Positions 25,612-35,146 are shown, numbered from the stretch's first letter. The stretch is 64,000 nucleotides of DNA from Verrucomicrobiota bacterium (GCA_009885995.1 VFJQ01000070.1:1-64000), one strand, 5' to 3'. The notes: generated by a model not told the origin, from the letters alone. Translations and numbers: made by a program.

Positions 25612-27036
25612 ATGCGCCTCATGCTCCGAACCCTCGCATTCCTCCTCGCGCTTGTCTTCACCGCCGCCGCGGCGCCGAAGCCAAACATCCTTTTTATCCT
25701 CACGGACGACCAGGGCTACGGTGACATTTCCGCGCACGGCAACCCGATCCTCAAGACGCCGAACCTCGACCGATTGCGGGCGGAAGGCGTGCGGTTCACG
25801 GACTTTCACGTCTCGCCGACGTGCGCACCGACGCGGAGCGCGCTGCTGACGGGGCGGCATGAATTCAAGAACGGCATCACGCACACGATCAACGAGCGCG
25901 AGCGGCTCACGCCGAAGGCGACGACGCTCGCGCAGGTGCTCAAGACGACGGGCTACACGACGGGCATCTTCGGCAAGTGGCACCTCGGCGATGAGCCGGA
26001 TCGCTGGCCGTCGGCGCGCGGGTTCGACGAGATGTTCATTCACGGCGCGGGCGGGATCGGGCAGAGCTATCCGGGTTCGTGCGGCGATGCGCCGGACAAC
26101 AAATATTTCGACCCGGCGATCCTGCACAACGGGAAGTTCGAGAAGACGAAGGGCTACTGCACCGACGTGTTTTTCGCGCAGGCGCAGCGGTGGATCGAGA
26201 GCGTGAAGGGCAAGCAGCCCTTCTACGCGCACATCGCTACGAATGCGCCGCACGGGCCTTACATCGCGCGGCCGGAGGATGCGGCGCTGTATCGCAGCAA
26301 GGTGAAGGATGAGCAGACGGCGAACTTCTTCGGGATGGTCCACAACATCGACGAGAACGTAGGCAAGCTGCTCGCGCAGCTCGGCGCGTGGGGGATCGAG
26401 CGGGAGACGCTGGTGATCTTCATGAACGACAACGGCGGCACGGCGGGGACGAAGGTTTTCAATGCCGGGATGCGCGCGCAGAAAGGCACGCCGTGGATGG
26501 GAGGGACGCGCGCGAATTCATTCTGGCGCTGGCCGGGCACGCTCAAGCCCGCGGATTGCGACGCGCTCACGGCGCACATCGATTTTTTCCCCACGCTCGC
26601 CGAGCTCGCCGGCGCGACGCTCGCCGCCGAAGTGAAAGCACAGGTGGAAGGCCGCAGTCTCGTGCCGCTGCTCCACGACCCGAAGGCGGCGTGGCCGGAG
26701 CGCGTGCTCTTCACGCACGTCGGCCGCTGGCCTACGGGCAAGGCTGCGGAGGCGAAGTATTCCAAGTGTAGCGTGCGTGCTCCGCGCTGGCACCTCGTGT
26801 GCGACAACAAGACGGGCGCGAAGCAGTGGCAGCTCTTCGACGTGAAAGCGGATCCCGGCGAGCAAACCGACGTGGCCGCGCAGCACGCGGACGTGGTGGC
26901 GGAACTCGACCGCGCTTACGACGCGTGGTGGGCGAGTGCGCTGCCGATGATGGTGAACGAAGACGCGCCGATCCCGGCGGTGAATCCGTTCAAGGAATTG
27001 TATTGGAAGCAGTTTGGCGGCGGGCCGGGGAAGTGA
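25612..27036 (+). CDS. sulfatase (formylglycine-type)
   Basis: This is a 474-residue exported sulfatase. The signal peptide covers about residues 1-21 and the metal pocket starts at PNILFILTDDQGYGD (about 24-38). The nucleophile motif is CAPTR at 71-75, so Cys71 should be converted to formylglycine by an FGE or anSME enzyme not in this window. GKWHLGD (about 124-130) also fits. Substrates are probably sulfated polysaccharides or sulfate esters, typical of Verrucomicrobia. ATG 25612 was chosen because it places the signal peptide; the long open frame upstream is antisense to two other genes. Confidence 0.9.
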   Translation: MRLMLRTLAFLLALVFTAAAAPKPNILFILTDDQGYGDISAHGNPILKTPNLDRLRAEGVRFTDFHVSPTCAPTRSALLTGRHEFKNGITHTINERERLTPKATTLAQVLKTTGYTTGIFGKWHLGDEPDRWPSARGFDEMFIHGAGGIGQSYPGSCGDAPDNKYFDPAILHNGKFEKTKGYCTDVFFAQAQRWIESVKGKQPFYAHIATNAPHGPYIARPEDAALYRSKVKDEQTANFFGMVHNIDENVGKLLAQLGAWGIERETLVIFMNDNGGTAGTKVFNAGMRAQKGTPWMGGTRANSFWRWPGTLKPADCDALTAHIDFFPTLAELAGATLAAEVKAQVEGRSLVPLLHDPKAAWPERVLFTHVGRWPTGKAAEAKYSKCSVRAPRWHLVCDNKTGAKQWQLFDVKADPGEQTDVAAQHADVVAELDRAYDAWWASALPMMVNEDAPIPAVNPFKELYWKQFGGGPGK

Positions 27037-27076
27037 CGCTGGCCAGCGCGGACCGGGTCGCTTATTAGCGGCGCGC

Positions 27077-28195
27077 ATGTCTGCACCTGCCTGCGTCCCA
27101 GTCGAACTCGGCCCGCGCCGTTACGAAGTGCTCATCGGCTCGCGCCTGCTCGGCGAGCTCGGCACGCTCGTGCGTGCGGCGGGGCTGAAGCAGGCGAATG
27201 CGTTCATCATCACGAATGCGCAGGTCGCGGCGCATTACTTCGATGGCGTGCGCGCTTCGCTCGAAGGCGTGGGCTTCACGCGCTTGGTGCGGCACGACAT
27301 CCCGGCGAGCGAGGAGGGGAAAAACTGGGACGAATTCTCGCGCACGTGCGCGGCGCTGCTGGAGTCGTTTCCCGATGCGGGGGCGACGCCGCTCGTGCTC
27401 CTGCTCGGTGGCGGAGTGGTGGGCGATCTCGGTGGATTCGCGGCGGCGGTGTTCCGGCGCGGGGTGCCGTTCGTGCAGTTGCCGACGACGCTGCTCGCGG
27501 CGGTGGATTCGAGCGTGGGGGGAAAGGTCGCGGTGAACTTCGGCGGCGTGAAGAACATCATGGGCGCGTTCAATCAGCCGCGGCTCGTGGTGTGCGATCT
27601 CGCGACGCTCGCGACGCTCGGCCCGCGCGAGGTGCGCTCGGGCTCGGCGGAGGTGATCAAATACGGCGCGGTGTGCAGCGCGGCGCTCTTCGAGCAACTC
27701 GAACGCGGCGCTCTCGAAAAGCTGCTCGCGCTCGATCCCGCGGTGCTGGTCGATGTGGTCGCGCAGTGCGTGGAGCTAAAGGCGCGCGTGGTGGAGCAGG
27801 ATGAGTTCGACAAGAAGGGCATCCGCAACGTGCTGAACTTCGGCCACACGATCGGCCACGCGCTGGAGCTGAGCGCCGACTATGCGCTCACGCATGGTGA
27901 GGCGATCTCGATCGGCATGGTCGCTGCGACGCGTCTCGCCCGCGCGCTCGGCATGGTGGACGACGCATTTTTCACCCGCCTCGAAAGCCTCATCGTCCGC
28001 GCCGGCCTGCCCACGCATTTCGTGGGTGCGCCTGGGCTGTTCGACCGGATCAAGCGGGCGATGCAACTCGACAAGAAGTTCCGCGATGGGCGCAACGTGT
28101 TCGTGCTGCCGACGCGCGTCGGTGCATGGGAGCAGCGTGAGAATGTGGACTGGGCGTTGGTCGATGACGCCGTGCGCAGCGTGCTCGACGCGTAG
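27077..28195 (+). CDS. aroB: 3-dehydroquinate synthase
   Basis: This enzyme converts DAHP to 3-dehydroquinate in the shikimate pathway. The 372-residue product has the signature GGGVVGDLGGFAAA (about 112-125), then LPTTLLAAVDSSVGGKVAVN and the metal-ligand region NFGHTIGHALEL (about 256-267). Start ATG 27077, 40 nt after the sulfatase, may put it in the same transcript. A short terminator-like element with T-run for the other strand follows at 28200. Confidence 0.95.
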   Translation: MSAPACVPVELGPRRYEVLIGSRLLGELGTLVRAAGLKQANAFIITNAQVAAHYFDGVRASLEGVGFTRLVRHDIPASEEGKNWDEFSRTCAALLESFPDAGATPLVLLLGGGVVGDLGGFAAAVFRRGVPFVQLPTTLLAAVDSSVGGKVAVNFGGVKNIMGAFNQPRLVVCDLATLATLGPREVRSGSAEVIKYGAVCSAALFEQLERGALEKLLALDPAVLVDVVAQCVELKARVVEQDEFDKKGIRNVLNFGHTIGHALELSADYALTHGEAISIGMVAATRLARALGMVDDAFFTRLESLIVRAGLPTHFVGAPGLFDRIKRAMQLDKKFRDGRNVFVLPTRVGAWEQRENVDWALVDDAVRSVLDA

Positions 28196-28199
28196 GCAC

Positions 28200-28239
28200 A
28201 AAAAAGCCCGGCCTCACCGGTGAGAGCGAAGCCGGGGCT
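28200..28239 (-). terminator. Rho-independent terminator of the DUF3467 gene
   Basis: Read on the minus strand, AGCCCCGGC pairs with GCCGGGCT (one bulge) and is followed by TTTTTTG. It lies about 42 nt after the stop of the minus-strand gene 28282-28620 and 4 nt after the aroB stop, so it may act for both strands. Confidence 0.7.
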
Positions 28240-28281
28240 GAATTGTTTGCTCGCGAGGCTCGCTCGCGAAATCTGCGGGTT

Positions 28282-28620
28282 CTAGCTGGCGGCCGGCGGC
28301 TCGATCGGAGTCGGTGCCTGCGGCTGGGCCGGAGCGGTCTGGATGACCTGGAAGTTCTGCACCGCCTGGCCGAGGAGCTGCCAGAGGCGGACGATCGCTG
28401 CCGGAGTCATGGCGATGCGGGTGTGAATCGGAAGGATTGCGCCAGCCGCCGGGTCGATGACCAAGCCGCTCGAGAAATCGAGATAGAGCTCCTCCTGGCC
28501 GTTGTTGAGAAGGACGTGGTTCGCGTAGCGCGCGGACATGTCCTCATAACGGATTTGAAGAGGGATTTGTTGCTGAGCGGGGGCTGCGGCAGCCGGAGCT
28601 GGGGTGGTTTCGTTAGACAT
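28282..28620 (-). CDS. DUF3467-like small protein
   Basis: This is a 112-residue protein with low-complexity Ala/Pro/Gln ends and a core YANHVLLNNGQEELYLDFSSGLVIDP followed by a helix LWQLLGQAVQNFQ. It matches the pattern of DUF3467 proteins, whose function is unknown. ATG 28620 was chosen, since the upstream frame lacks a family block. It has its own terminator and no close partner. Confidence 0.6.
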   Translation of the reverse strand: MSNETTPAPAAAAPAQQQIPLQIRYEDMSARYANHVLLNNGQEELYLDFSSGLVIDPAAGAILPIHTRIAMTPAAIVRLWQLLGQAVQNFQVIQTAPAQPQAPTPIEPPAAS

Positions 28621-28748
28621 AGGGCCGGGAGTGGTAGCAGCCAAAGCATGGGCTGCAACCCGTTCGTGAAATTTTTTTCGGAACCGGCCGGATGTCTTGA
28701 ATACATCAGGCGTCCAAGGCCGCGCGTGCCGCGCCTGGCTCGGAGCGT

Positions 28749-30125
28749 TCACCATTCGGAGTCGTGCTCGTGAGCGCCGAAAAGCACCGTCCACTGGAGG
28801 AAGGCTTGCCAGTCGTCGTCGCTGCCGGGCGTCACGTCATGCTCACCTTTGACGTAGTTGAGCTGGAGGCGGAGGCGGTTGGCTTTGCTGAAGTGCCAAT
28901 TCACGTAGGCGCTGTAGGTGAAGATGTCGTCGCGCGTGCGGGCGATCGTGTCGCGCTCGCCGTCGCTGTCGCTGTCCGCTTCCTCGAAGGCCTCGGGATG
29001 CACGAAGTCGAAGCGCACGCCGGGCTGAAAATGCTTTCCGATGCGATACTGCGCGTAGGCGTAGCCGCCGCGTGCGTGGGCGGTGGAAGACGCTGCTTCA
29101 TCGGCGAGACGACCTTCGGTGCAGCTCCATAGGTATTCGCCGCCGAGTTCTAAGAGATCGAAGCTGTCCCAGCGCGGCTGCCACGTGAAGCGCGCGTCGG
29201 TGCTGGCGAGCGTGCGCACGCCATCGTCGCGGCCGTGGAGGTAGTTTGCGCCGAGGTGGAGTTGGGCTTGCGAACCAAACTCGAACACCGTCGCGGCGCG
29301 TCCGTAAACCGTGAGCTGGTCGAAAGCGCGGCGTTCGCCAGATGCAAACGCGCTGCCGAATTCCTCGTCGCCTTCCTCGAGGAAATAGAGCCGCCGCGTG
29401 ACTGCGGGCTCGGCCCCGACGTTATCGACCACGCCCGCGGTGATGCGGAGTTTGTGGGCGATGGGTGGCGTCCACGTCAGCTCGACACCGCGCGCTTTCG
29501 TCTCGCCGCCGGCGATGAGATCGAGCGAGCGAGGGCGATCGGTGAACGGCAGATCGTGGCCGTGGTTTTTCCCGAGGCGCGTCACGTCGGCGAAAAACTG
29601 CCCCGCTTTCACCCGCAGGCCGAACGGCAGCGCGGTCGTCTCGATCGCGGCTTCCTCGATTCCGAGGCTGATCTCCTCGAACGGATCCGTCTTCTCCGCC
29701 GGCGAGAGCTCGGTGCCAGCGTTGAGGACGATGTAACCGCGCGCGTAATCATCCACCGTGCAGCTCAGCGTGAGCTGCGCGTCGCGCATGATGAAGTTCG
29801 CGTTGTCCGCGCGGCGCGAGTAGCTGCCGATGAAATCGAGCGCGACGCCAGTCTGGATCGCGAACTTTTCGTGCTCGTGCTCGACGCGCGCGTGATCGTG
29901 GTGTGTGCCGGTGCCGGCGACGGATTTTCCGCCGTGCAGCGGCTGGCCGTCGCCAAACATGGGCGCGAGGCTTTGCCGGTTCACCTGCTGCTGGAGCGCG
30001 GTGACGGTTTTAGTGAGCGCTTCGACCTGGCGGCGAAGCTCGGAGATGTCGGCGTTGTCGGTCGAAAGTGCGCGCGCTGGCAGGAGGCCAAGCGCGAGCG
30101 CGAGAGAAACGATGAATTTGTGCAT
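28749..30125 (-). CDS. zinc-type outer-membrane porin/receptor
   Basis: This is a 458-residue outer-membrane barrel protein: a signal peptide at 1-19, a coiled-coil-like stretch (SELRRQVEALTKTVTALQQQV) at about 27-50, a histidine-rich segment (THHDHARVEHEHEKF at about 73-87) and about 16 strands. Blocks such as LPFGLRVKAGQFFADVTRLGKNHGHDLPFTDRPR resemble the family annotated as zinc-regulated TonB-dependent receptors. No TonB box or plug domain is seen, so porin function fits better. It stands 3' of the His-rich small protein and a cytochrome operon on the same strand; the metal role is inferred from the histidines. Confidence 0.7.
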   Translation of the reverse strand: MHKFIVSLALALGLLPARALSTDNADISELRRQVEALTKTVTALQQQVNRQSLAPMFGDGQPLHGGKSVAGTGTHHDHARVEHEHEKFAIQTGVALDFIGSYSRRADNANFIMRDAQLTLSCTVDDYARGYIVLNAGTELSPAEKTDPFEEISLGIEEAAIETTALPFGLRVKAGQFFADVTRLGKNHGHDLPFTDRPRSLDLIAGGETKARGVELTWTPPIAHKLRITAGVVDNVGAEPAVTRRLYFLEEGDEEFGSAFASGERRAFDQLTVYGRAATVFEFGSQAQLHLGANYLHGRDDGVRTLASTDARFTWQPRWDSFDLLELGGEYLWSCTEGRLADEAASSTAHARGGYAYAQYRIGKHFQPGVRFDFVHPEAFEEADSDSDGERDTIARTRDDIFTYSAYVNWHFSKANRLRLQLNYVKGEHDVTPGSDDDWQAFLQWTVLFGAHEHDSEW

Positions 30126-30230
30126 GTGGTGTGAATGCGGCGCAGGAAAAGGATGCAGCCGCGCTGGCGCGCGCCGTGAGCGCCAGGCGGACTGGTTTGG
30201 TGGAGGGGAACTGGCTGGAGCCGAGTGGCT

Positions 30231-30557
30231 CTAAGCGGACGCCGGTGGGGCGTGTTCCAGGATCGATCCCGTGAGAAAAACCGAGGCGACGTCGTAGGTC
30301 GTCGCAACAAACCGCTCCGATTCCACGGCAGTCGGCGCTGCGATCGAGATCGGGGCAGGCGCGGCGTGATCGACCGAGCCGGAGGTGAACAAATCAACTG
30401 CGCACGTGTGCTCGCCGTGTTCCGAGTGCTCTGCCTCCGGGTGGACGAGTTCGTGCCAGTGCGGATTCGCAGCGAGCGCCAGCACGACCAGCAGGCTCGC
30501 GAGCAGCGTGCTCGCGATGATGCGGAAAGTAAGCGATCGCGTTCGCCCGAACGTCAT
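30231..30557 (-). CDS. His-rich small membrane or secreted protein
   Basis: This is a 108-residue product with one hydrophobic segment at about 12-29 and then HWHELVHPEAEHSEHGEHTC, seven histidines within 17 residues. This looks like a metal-binding site facing the periplasm. The C-terminal half is bland. It lies 105 nt upstream of the porin gene and 49 nt downstream of the cytochrome gene, on the same strand. It probably belongs to zinc handling, but the family has no name I can give. Confidence 0.65.
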   Translation of the reverse strand: MTFGRTRSLTFRIIASTLLASLLVVLALAANPHWHELVHPEAEHSEHGEHTCAVDLFTSGSVDHAAPAPISIAAPTAVESERFVATTYDVASVFLTGSILEHAPPASA

Positions 30558-30606
30558 GGCGGCCTGCTATCCCGCGGCGGGCCGCGGGCGCAATCGGTTT
30601 CTTCCG

Positions 30607-31862
30607 CTACTCGTAGTCCTCGTTCAGCGCGCGCAGGAATGCGGCGAGCGGCGGAAGATCGTGCGGTTTGAGCACGATGCCGCGCAGCTCCGGCGCGGGG
30701 TTTCGCACTTCGCGAGCGCGGGCTTTTTCGCCGAAGGCGCGGTAGAACTCGAGCACGTCCTCGATGGTGTTGTGAAAGGCGAAGTCGGTGAACGCGGGCG
30801 GGGCGTGGCAGGCGATGCAATTGCCCGCGCCACCGCTGGCGATGGTGAGTGGGGTGGGCGGGTTCACGCCGGGGCCGGTGAAGAAGATTTTCAAGCCGGC
30901 GAGTTCGGTGGGGCCGAAGACGAAGTCCTGATCGGCGTGAATGGCGAACGTGCGGTCGGCATTCGAGATCCACTGGATCGTCTGGAGCGCGCGAATCCTG
31001 GCAAAGAGCCGGCGGGCGTAGTCCACGGGGGCTTCGCCCGGATCGGGCTTCCGCGGGAGTTTGTTCTTCGCGAGGAAGGCGTCGTAGGGAGAGCCGTTGA
31101 ATGCGCCGGCAGCGTTGCGGGAAAACGTCAGCGACTTTATGTAGGCTTCGATGAAGCGGCCGACGCTGTGGAGAATCTGCGCGTCGCTCGCCGTGGTGGC
31201 GTTCAGCCGGAAGCCGGCGGGCAGCTTGAACTCCGCCGGGACGCCGATCGCGGCGCGCAGGACGTCGCGATATTTTCCACCGAACTGCTGAGCGAGCGCG
31301 CCGGTGCCGTCGTCGTCGCGGATGATGTGCGCTACGTGCGCGATGGCTTGCGCGCGCTCGGTCGGGAGCCAGCCGTAGTTGCGGTCGATGAGGGTGTTGA
31401 CCGCGAGGCCGTGGCCGCTGGCGAATTCGCCGTCGAAGTGCAGCAGCAGGCCGCTGGGGCGGGAAAGACATGCGTTGACGACCGGCGGGGAGTTGCGCGG
31501 AGTCGTGGTGTGGCCATCGCCGCGGTCGGGGATGGGCGAGCGGCGGGCGAAGTCGCCGTAGGTGCGGTTGCCGAGCGCGGCGTTGTGCTCATCGACGAGG
31601 TGGCCGGCGCGCAGTTCATCGATTGGCCGGCGAAGGGACCGGCCTGCGCGGCGCCTGTAGTGACGGTGGTGTCGAGCACCGGGTCGCCTGCGGCGAGCGT
31701 CGCATTGGCGTCGCCGCCGCTGTTCGCAGCGAAGAACTGCGCGAACCGCGTCTCGAGAAAGAGGCGCTCGCCGATGTCGACTTGGGCGGGATCGGCGTCT
31801 TGGGTGAACGCGGCCTGCGAGAGCAGCACGGTCGCCGCCAGTGCGGAGAAAAGGATTTTCAT
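30607..31862 (-). pseudogene. di-haem cytochrome-c peroxidase-type gene with frameshift at haem site 1
   Basis: The first frame, ATG 31862, gives a signal peptide (about 1-20) and ends with GPFAGQSMNC. The second frame gives RAGHLVDEHN, then FARRSPIPDRGDG, and continues to the stop at 30607 with an intact second haem motif CIACH. The expected motif CxxCH is therefore interrupted near 31604-31618 by one missing base, and the second Cys position reads Gly. Otherwise the protein would be about 417 residues. It resembles MauG/cytochrome-c peroxidase-like proteins. It is either a pseudogene or an assembly error. Confidence 0.75.
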
Positions 31863-32170
31863 AATGCGTGGGCGCGGGCGGCGAGCACGTAGGCGAGCAC
31901 GGCTTCGTGCTCGGGAGCGGAGAGCTTCGAGCGCTCCGCCATGTCGGCGATGATCTCCCGCCAGCGGGGCGCGGAATATTTGCCGACCGGATCGACCGAG
32001 TGGCACTTGGCACACCGACCGACGTAGAGGCTGCGACCGGCTTCGAGTGTCGTGGCGCTCGCGCCACCGGCCAAGGCAGGCGTCACGGGTGGGGCGAGCG
32101 TTTCTATTGCGACGCACCCGCCCAGCACGAGCGCAGCGATGGCGGCACTGAGCTGGTGTGGGCGGGGCAT
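31859..32170 (-). CDS. cytochrome c-type lipoprotein
   Basis: This is a 103-residue protein with a lipobox VLGGC (Cys19) and one haem motif CAKCH (Cys53, Cys56, His57). It is probably a small electron carrier held in the periplasm. Its stop overlaps the start of the next, frameshifted di-haem gene by 4 nt (ATGA), so the two were made for joint translation. The beta-barrel gene lies 19 nt upstream. Confidence 0.85.
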   Translation of the reverse strand: MPRPHQLSAAIAALVLGGCVAIETLAPPVTPALAGGASATTLEAGRSLYVGRCAKCHSVDPVGKYSAPRWREIIADMAERSKLSAPEHEAVLAYVLAARAHAL

Positions 32171-32189
32171 TCGCGGAGGGTGTCCTATC

Positions 32190-32960
32190 TTAGAAGTCGA
32201 AGCCGGCGATCAGGCGAGGACGGAAATCGGGCTCGCCTTCGATGTGCGTGGTCTGCCAGAGCCAGCCGAGCGTGGCGAAGAATCGGCCCTGCCGATAGGA
32301 GACGTTCGGGCCGACGTAGAAGACGCCGGGTTCGGTGTTTTCCCAATCGGGCATCTCGATGACGTGCCGGCCTTCGACGCCGACCGACCAGTTCTTCGAG
32401 AGGTCGTAGCTCACGCCGAAGCTCTGGATGAATTCGCCGGTCTCGTCGTGGTATTCGTCGCCTTCCCATTCGGCTTCGAGAGTGGTGTTCGAGACGATGC
32501 TCAGCGGGCCGAAGCGCTTTTCGAGGAGGATCTTGGCTTCGGCCTTGATCAGGTCTTCGCCGACGAGCACCTCGCCGTAGATCGCGCTGCCGAGGAAGTC
32601 GGTGTTCGGGTTGGTGAGGTTGTAGATGACCTCCGCTCCGCTGGCGATGTAGCGCGAGTGGTGGCCCTCGGAGTCGTCGTCGTCATAACGCCAATCGGCG
32701 ACGTAGATGCCGAGCTGGAGTTTGTCGGTGATGCCGAACTCGATCTCGTGGCGGAACTCGTAGCGGTCGCGATCATCGCCGCCCGGCACATCGCGATGGC
32801 GCCAGGTGACCCACTGCTCGAGCTCGATCGAGCCTTTCGGGGCGGTCAGGGTTTCGTAGTTGTAAACGAACCGGCGCTGGCCGGCTTCGGCGGTGGGCAG
32901 GGTGAGGAACGCGGTGGCGGCGGTGGCCAGGATGGTGGTCTTGAGAGCGTGAAGGGTCAC
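32190..32960 (-). CDS. outer-membrane beta-barrel protein, unknown family
   Basis: This is a 256-residue protein with a signal peptide at about 1-26 and alternating hydrophobic/charged strands ending in a C-terminal phenylalanine (LIAGFDF), a usual mark of outer-membrane barrels. It is the first gene of a minus-strand operon with two cytochromes. The function is not known; I expect a role in surface redox or metal handling. A Fur/Zur-like site lies about 70 nt upstream. Confidence 0.7.
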   Translation of the reverse strand: MTLHALKTTILATAATAFLTLPTAEAGQRRFVYNYETLTAPKGSIELEQWVTWRHRDVPGGDDRDRYEFRHEIEFGITDKLQLGIYVADWRYDDDDSEGHHSRYIASGAEVIYNLTNPNTDFLGSAIYGEVLVGEDLIKAEAKILLEKRFGPLSIVSNTTLEAEWEGDEYHDETGEFIQSFGVSYDLSKNWSVGVEGRHVIEMPDWENTEPGVFYVGPNVSYRQGRFFATLGWLWQTTHIEGEPDFRPRLIAGFDF

Positions 32961-33023
32961 GGTGCTTGGATGGGTTGGTTGAGGTTGAGCGTGTGCTTTG
33001 GAGTCTTCGAGCAGAGCCCGGTG

Positions 33024-33044
33024 TTGCTATTGAGAACCAGTCGC
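33024..33044 (-). promoter_or_regulatory. possible Fur-family (Zur/Fur) operator
   Basis: The stretch TTGCTATTGAGAACCAGTCGC reads GCGACTGGTTCTCAATAGC on the other strand and matches one half of a classical Fur box (TTGAGAA) but not the other half. It lies 64 to 84 nt upstream of the barrel/cytochrome operon start. The metal-related genes downstream make it plausible. Confidence 0.3.
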
Positions 33045-33153
33045 TACTGCGAACGGGTCGCAGTAAGCTTGCCGGACCGTGCTTCGCAAATAGTTTTTTC
33101 GACTTTTCTCGGGCGTCCATCCGCAGCGGGCCGAGGAGCCTTTTCCCTCCCCG

Positions 33154-34164
33154 TTATCGCGCTGCTTTCGATCCGAAAACCCAACGCAAACCGCGACCGA
33201 AGCGCTCCGCGATCCGGTCGCCGTGGTGTCCCGGCGATTCGTAAAACGTGACCGGCGACTTCCGCTCACGCAGCACCTCGAACATCTTCCGCGCGCCGAT
33301 ATTCGCGCCGAACTCGTCGAACTCCGCGCCGTCGAGATACACGGCTTGCGTCGGCGCGAAGGCGTCGGCTTTCCGCCGCACGAGTGTGAGCGGATCGGCA
33401 TCGAGCCAGCGTTGCCACACGTCGGCGCGCCAGCGGTGCTCGGCGTCGTAGAGCCAGTCGAAGCGGCCTGGCGCACTCGGGCAGTAGTTCGCGCAGAGCC
33501 CGAGCACCAGTTCGCCAAGACCGCCGGGGAGGCGGTGCTGCCCGCGAGGGGCTTGCGCAGCGGCGACCTGCGCGGCCGTGAGGCGCTGCACGTCGGGTTG
33601 CTGCACGAGCGGCTTGTGCGTCACGTCGAAGTCGCTGTCGGGCGAGAGCGCGACGACGGCGGAGAAGACCTCGGGCCGGTCCATCGCAAGCCGCAACGCG
33701 CCGTAGGCACCGCTCGAGTGGCCTGCGATCCAACGGCTCGGCGCGGGGTAGTCTTTCTCGAGCAGGCCAGCGATTTCATCGGCGACGAAGTCGGCGTAGC
33801 GCCCCGTTGCTGCCGAGTTCACAAACTGGCTCCCGCCGAAACGCGAGCGCCCATCGACCACGGCGATGCGCAGCGCGAGACCGCTCTTCGCGAGTTCCTC
33901 GACGAGTTGCGTGAAGGCCGCGCCGCCACCGGGCGCGAGGAAGTTCTCCGACGAACTGCCCCAGCCCGGCAGATAGATCACCATCGGCAGCGCGCTGCCC
34001 CGTTTCGCGCTCTCGGGCGAAAAGACCGCAACGCGCCGCTGCGTGTGGTCGCCGAGCGGATTGTCCGCGAGCGAGCGCGACTCAATGACGAGCGCCTCCG
34101 GTTGCGCCGACCGTGAACACGATGCGAGCAGCGAGCAGCAGACGAGGAGAAGACGGCGGAACAT
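33154..34164 (-). CDS. lipoprotein esterase (alpha/beta hydrolase)
   Basis: This is a 336-residue protein with a lipobox LLASC (Cys16). It has the hydrolase core VIYLPGWGSSSENF (oxyanion region, about 62-75), the nucleophile elbow GHSSGAYGALR (Ser at about 148) and an end block FYESPGHHGDRI with His near 314. It is similar to esterase-D-type enzymes and likely cleaves acyl or feruloyl groups. It stands alone; ATG 34164 puts the lipobox at the N-terminus. Confidence 0.75.
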   Translation of the reverse strand: MFRRLLLVCCSLLASCSRSAQPEALVIESRSLADNPLGDHTQRRVAVFSPESAKRGSALPMVIYLPGWGSSSENFLAPGGGAAFTQLVEELAKSGLALRIAVVDGRSRFGGSQFVNSAATGRYADFVADEIAGLLEKDYPAPSRWIAGHSSGAYGALRLAMDRPEVFSAVVALSPDSDFDVTHKPLVQQPDVQRLTAAQVAAAQAPRGQHRLPGGLGELVLGLCANYCPSAPGRFDWLYDAEHRWRADVWQRWLDADPLTLVRRKADAFAPTQAVYLDGAEFDEFGANIGARKMFEVLRERKSPVTFYESPGHHGDRIAERFGRGLRWVFGSKAAR

Positions 34165-34261
34165 GTGCGCGGAATACGGCACCCGACCGCGAGTCGGCAA
34201 GACGCGAGCCTGTGCGCTTGCTCCGCGAGTCCGCCGCCGCGAGCGTGCGCGCCTTTTCCCG

Positions 34262-35146
34262 ATGCGATCACCGCTCGCCACGCTCCTGCCGCTGCTCGCG
34301 GCTTTCGGCTACACGTTCGCCGCGCTCATGCTCAAGCGCGCGACCGAGCGCGGCGTGGGGCCGTGGCGCGTGACGTTTCTCACGAACTGGGTCGTCGCGC
34401 TCGTTTTCGTGCCGTGGTGGTTCGCGGGCGGCCTGCCCTTCTCGTGGGAAAACCTCGCGCACGCGCTCATCACGGGGGTGCTCTTCTTCGTCGGGCAGAT
34501 TCTCACCTTCCTCGCGATCACCCGCGGCGACGTGTCGCTCACCACGCCGGTGCTCGGGACGAAGGTGATGTTCGTCGCGCTGCTCGCCGTCATCTTCGGC
34601 AGCGAGCGACTCACGCCGAGCCTGTTCTCCGCCGCGGTGCTCACGACTGTCGCCACCGCGCTGCTCGGCACCGAGCGCCACGTCGATCGCGCCCGCCTGT
34701 GGCCGAGCCTCGTTTTCGGATTTGCCGCCGCGATGTGCTACGCCACGACCGACGTGCTCATGCAGCAATGGGTGAAGGATTGGGGCTTCGGTCACTTCGC
34801 ACCCGTCATGTTTCTGAGCATCGCCGTCTTATCGTTCACGCTCGTCCCCTTCTTCCGCGCGCCGCTTTTCGCGATGCCGCCGAACAGCCTGCGCTGGTCG
34901 CTCGCCGGCGGCGCCACGCTCGGCTTGCAAGCGATGGGAATGGCCTACTCCATCTCCGTCTTTCGCGAAGTGACCACGACCAACATCCTCTACAACACCC
35001 GCGGCATCTGGAGCGTGCTCATCGTGTGGACGATCGGCCATTGGTTCGCCAACACCGAGCGCGACCACGGCACCGCCGTGATGCTCCGCCGTCTTTTCGG
35101 CGCGCTGCTGCTGCTCGGCGCGGTCTTCCTCAGCCTGCGCCGATGA
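34262..35146 (+). CDS. DMT-superfamily (EamA-like) transporter
   Basis: This is a 294-residue membrane protein with ten predicted segments in two five-helix halves and blocks typical of EamA (FVGQILTFLAITRGDVSLTTPVLGTKVMFVALLAV). The family exports metabolites or drugs. ATG 34262 was chosen because membrane segments start directly. Its stop overlaps the next ATG (ATGA), linking it to the secreted protein that follows. Confidence 0.75.
   Translation: MRSPLATLLPLLAAFGYTFAALMLKRATERGVGPWRVTFLTNWVVALVFVPWWFAGGLPFSWENLAHALITGVLFFVGQILTFLAITRGDVSLTTPVLGTKVMFVALLAVIFGSERLTPSLFSAAVLTTVATALLGTERHVDRARLWPSLVFGFAAAMCYATTDVLMQQWVKDWGFGHFAPVMFLSIAVLSFTLVPFFRAPLFAMPPNSLRWSLAGGATLGLQAMGMAYSISVFREVTTTNILYNTRGIWSVLIVWTIGHWFANTERDHGTAVMLRRLFGALLLLGAVFLSLRR

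Noticed and set aside
30385-31953. 522-residue plus-strand gene over the cytochrome
   Set aside because: The minus strand has the haem motif and signal peptide; plus frame has no domain.
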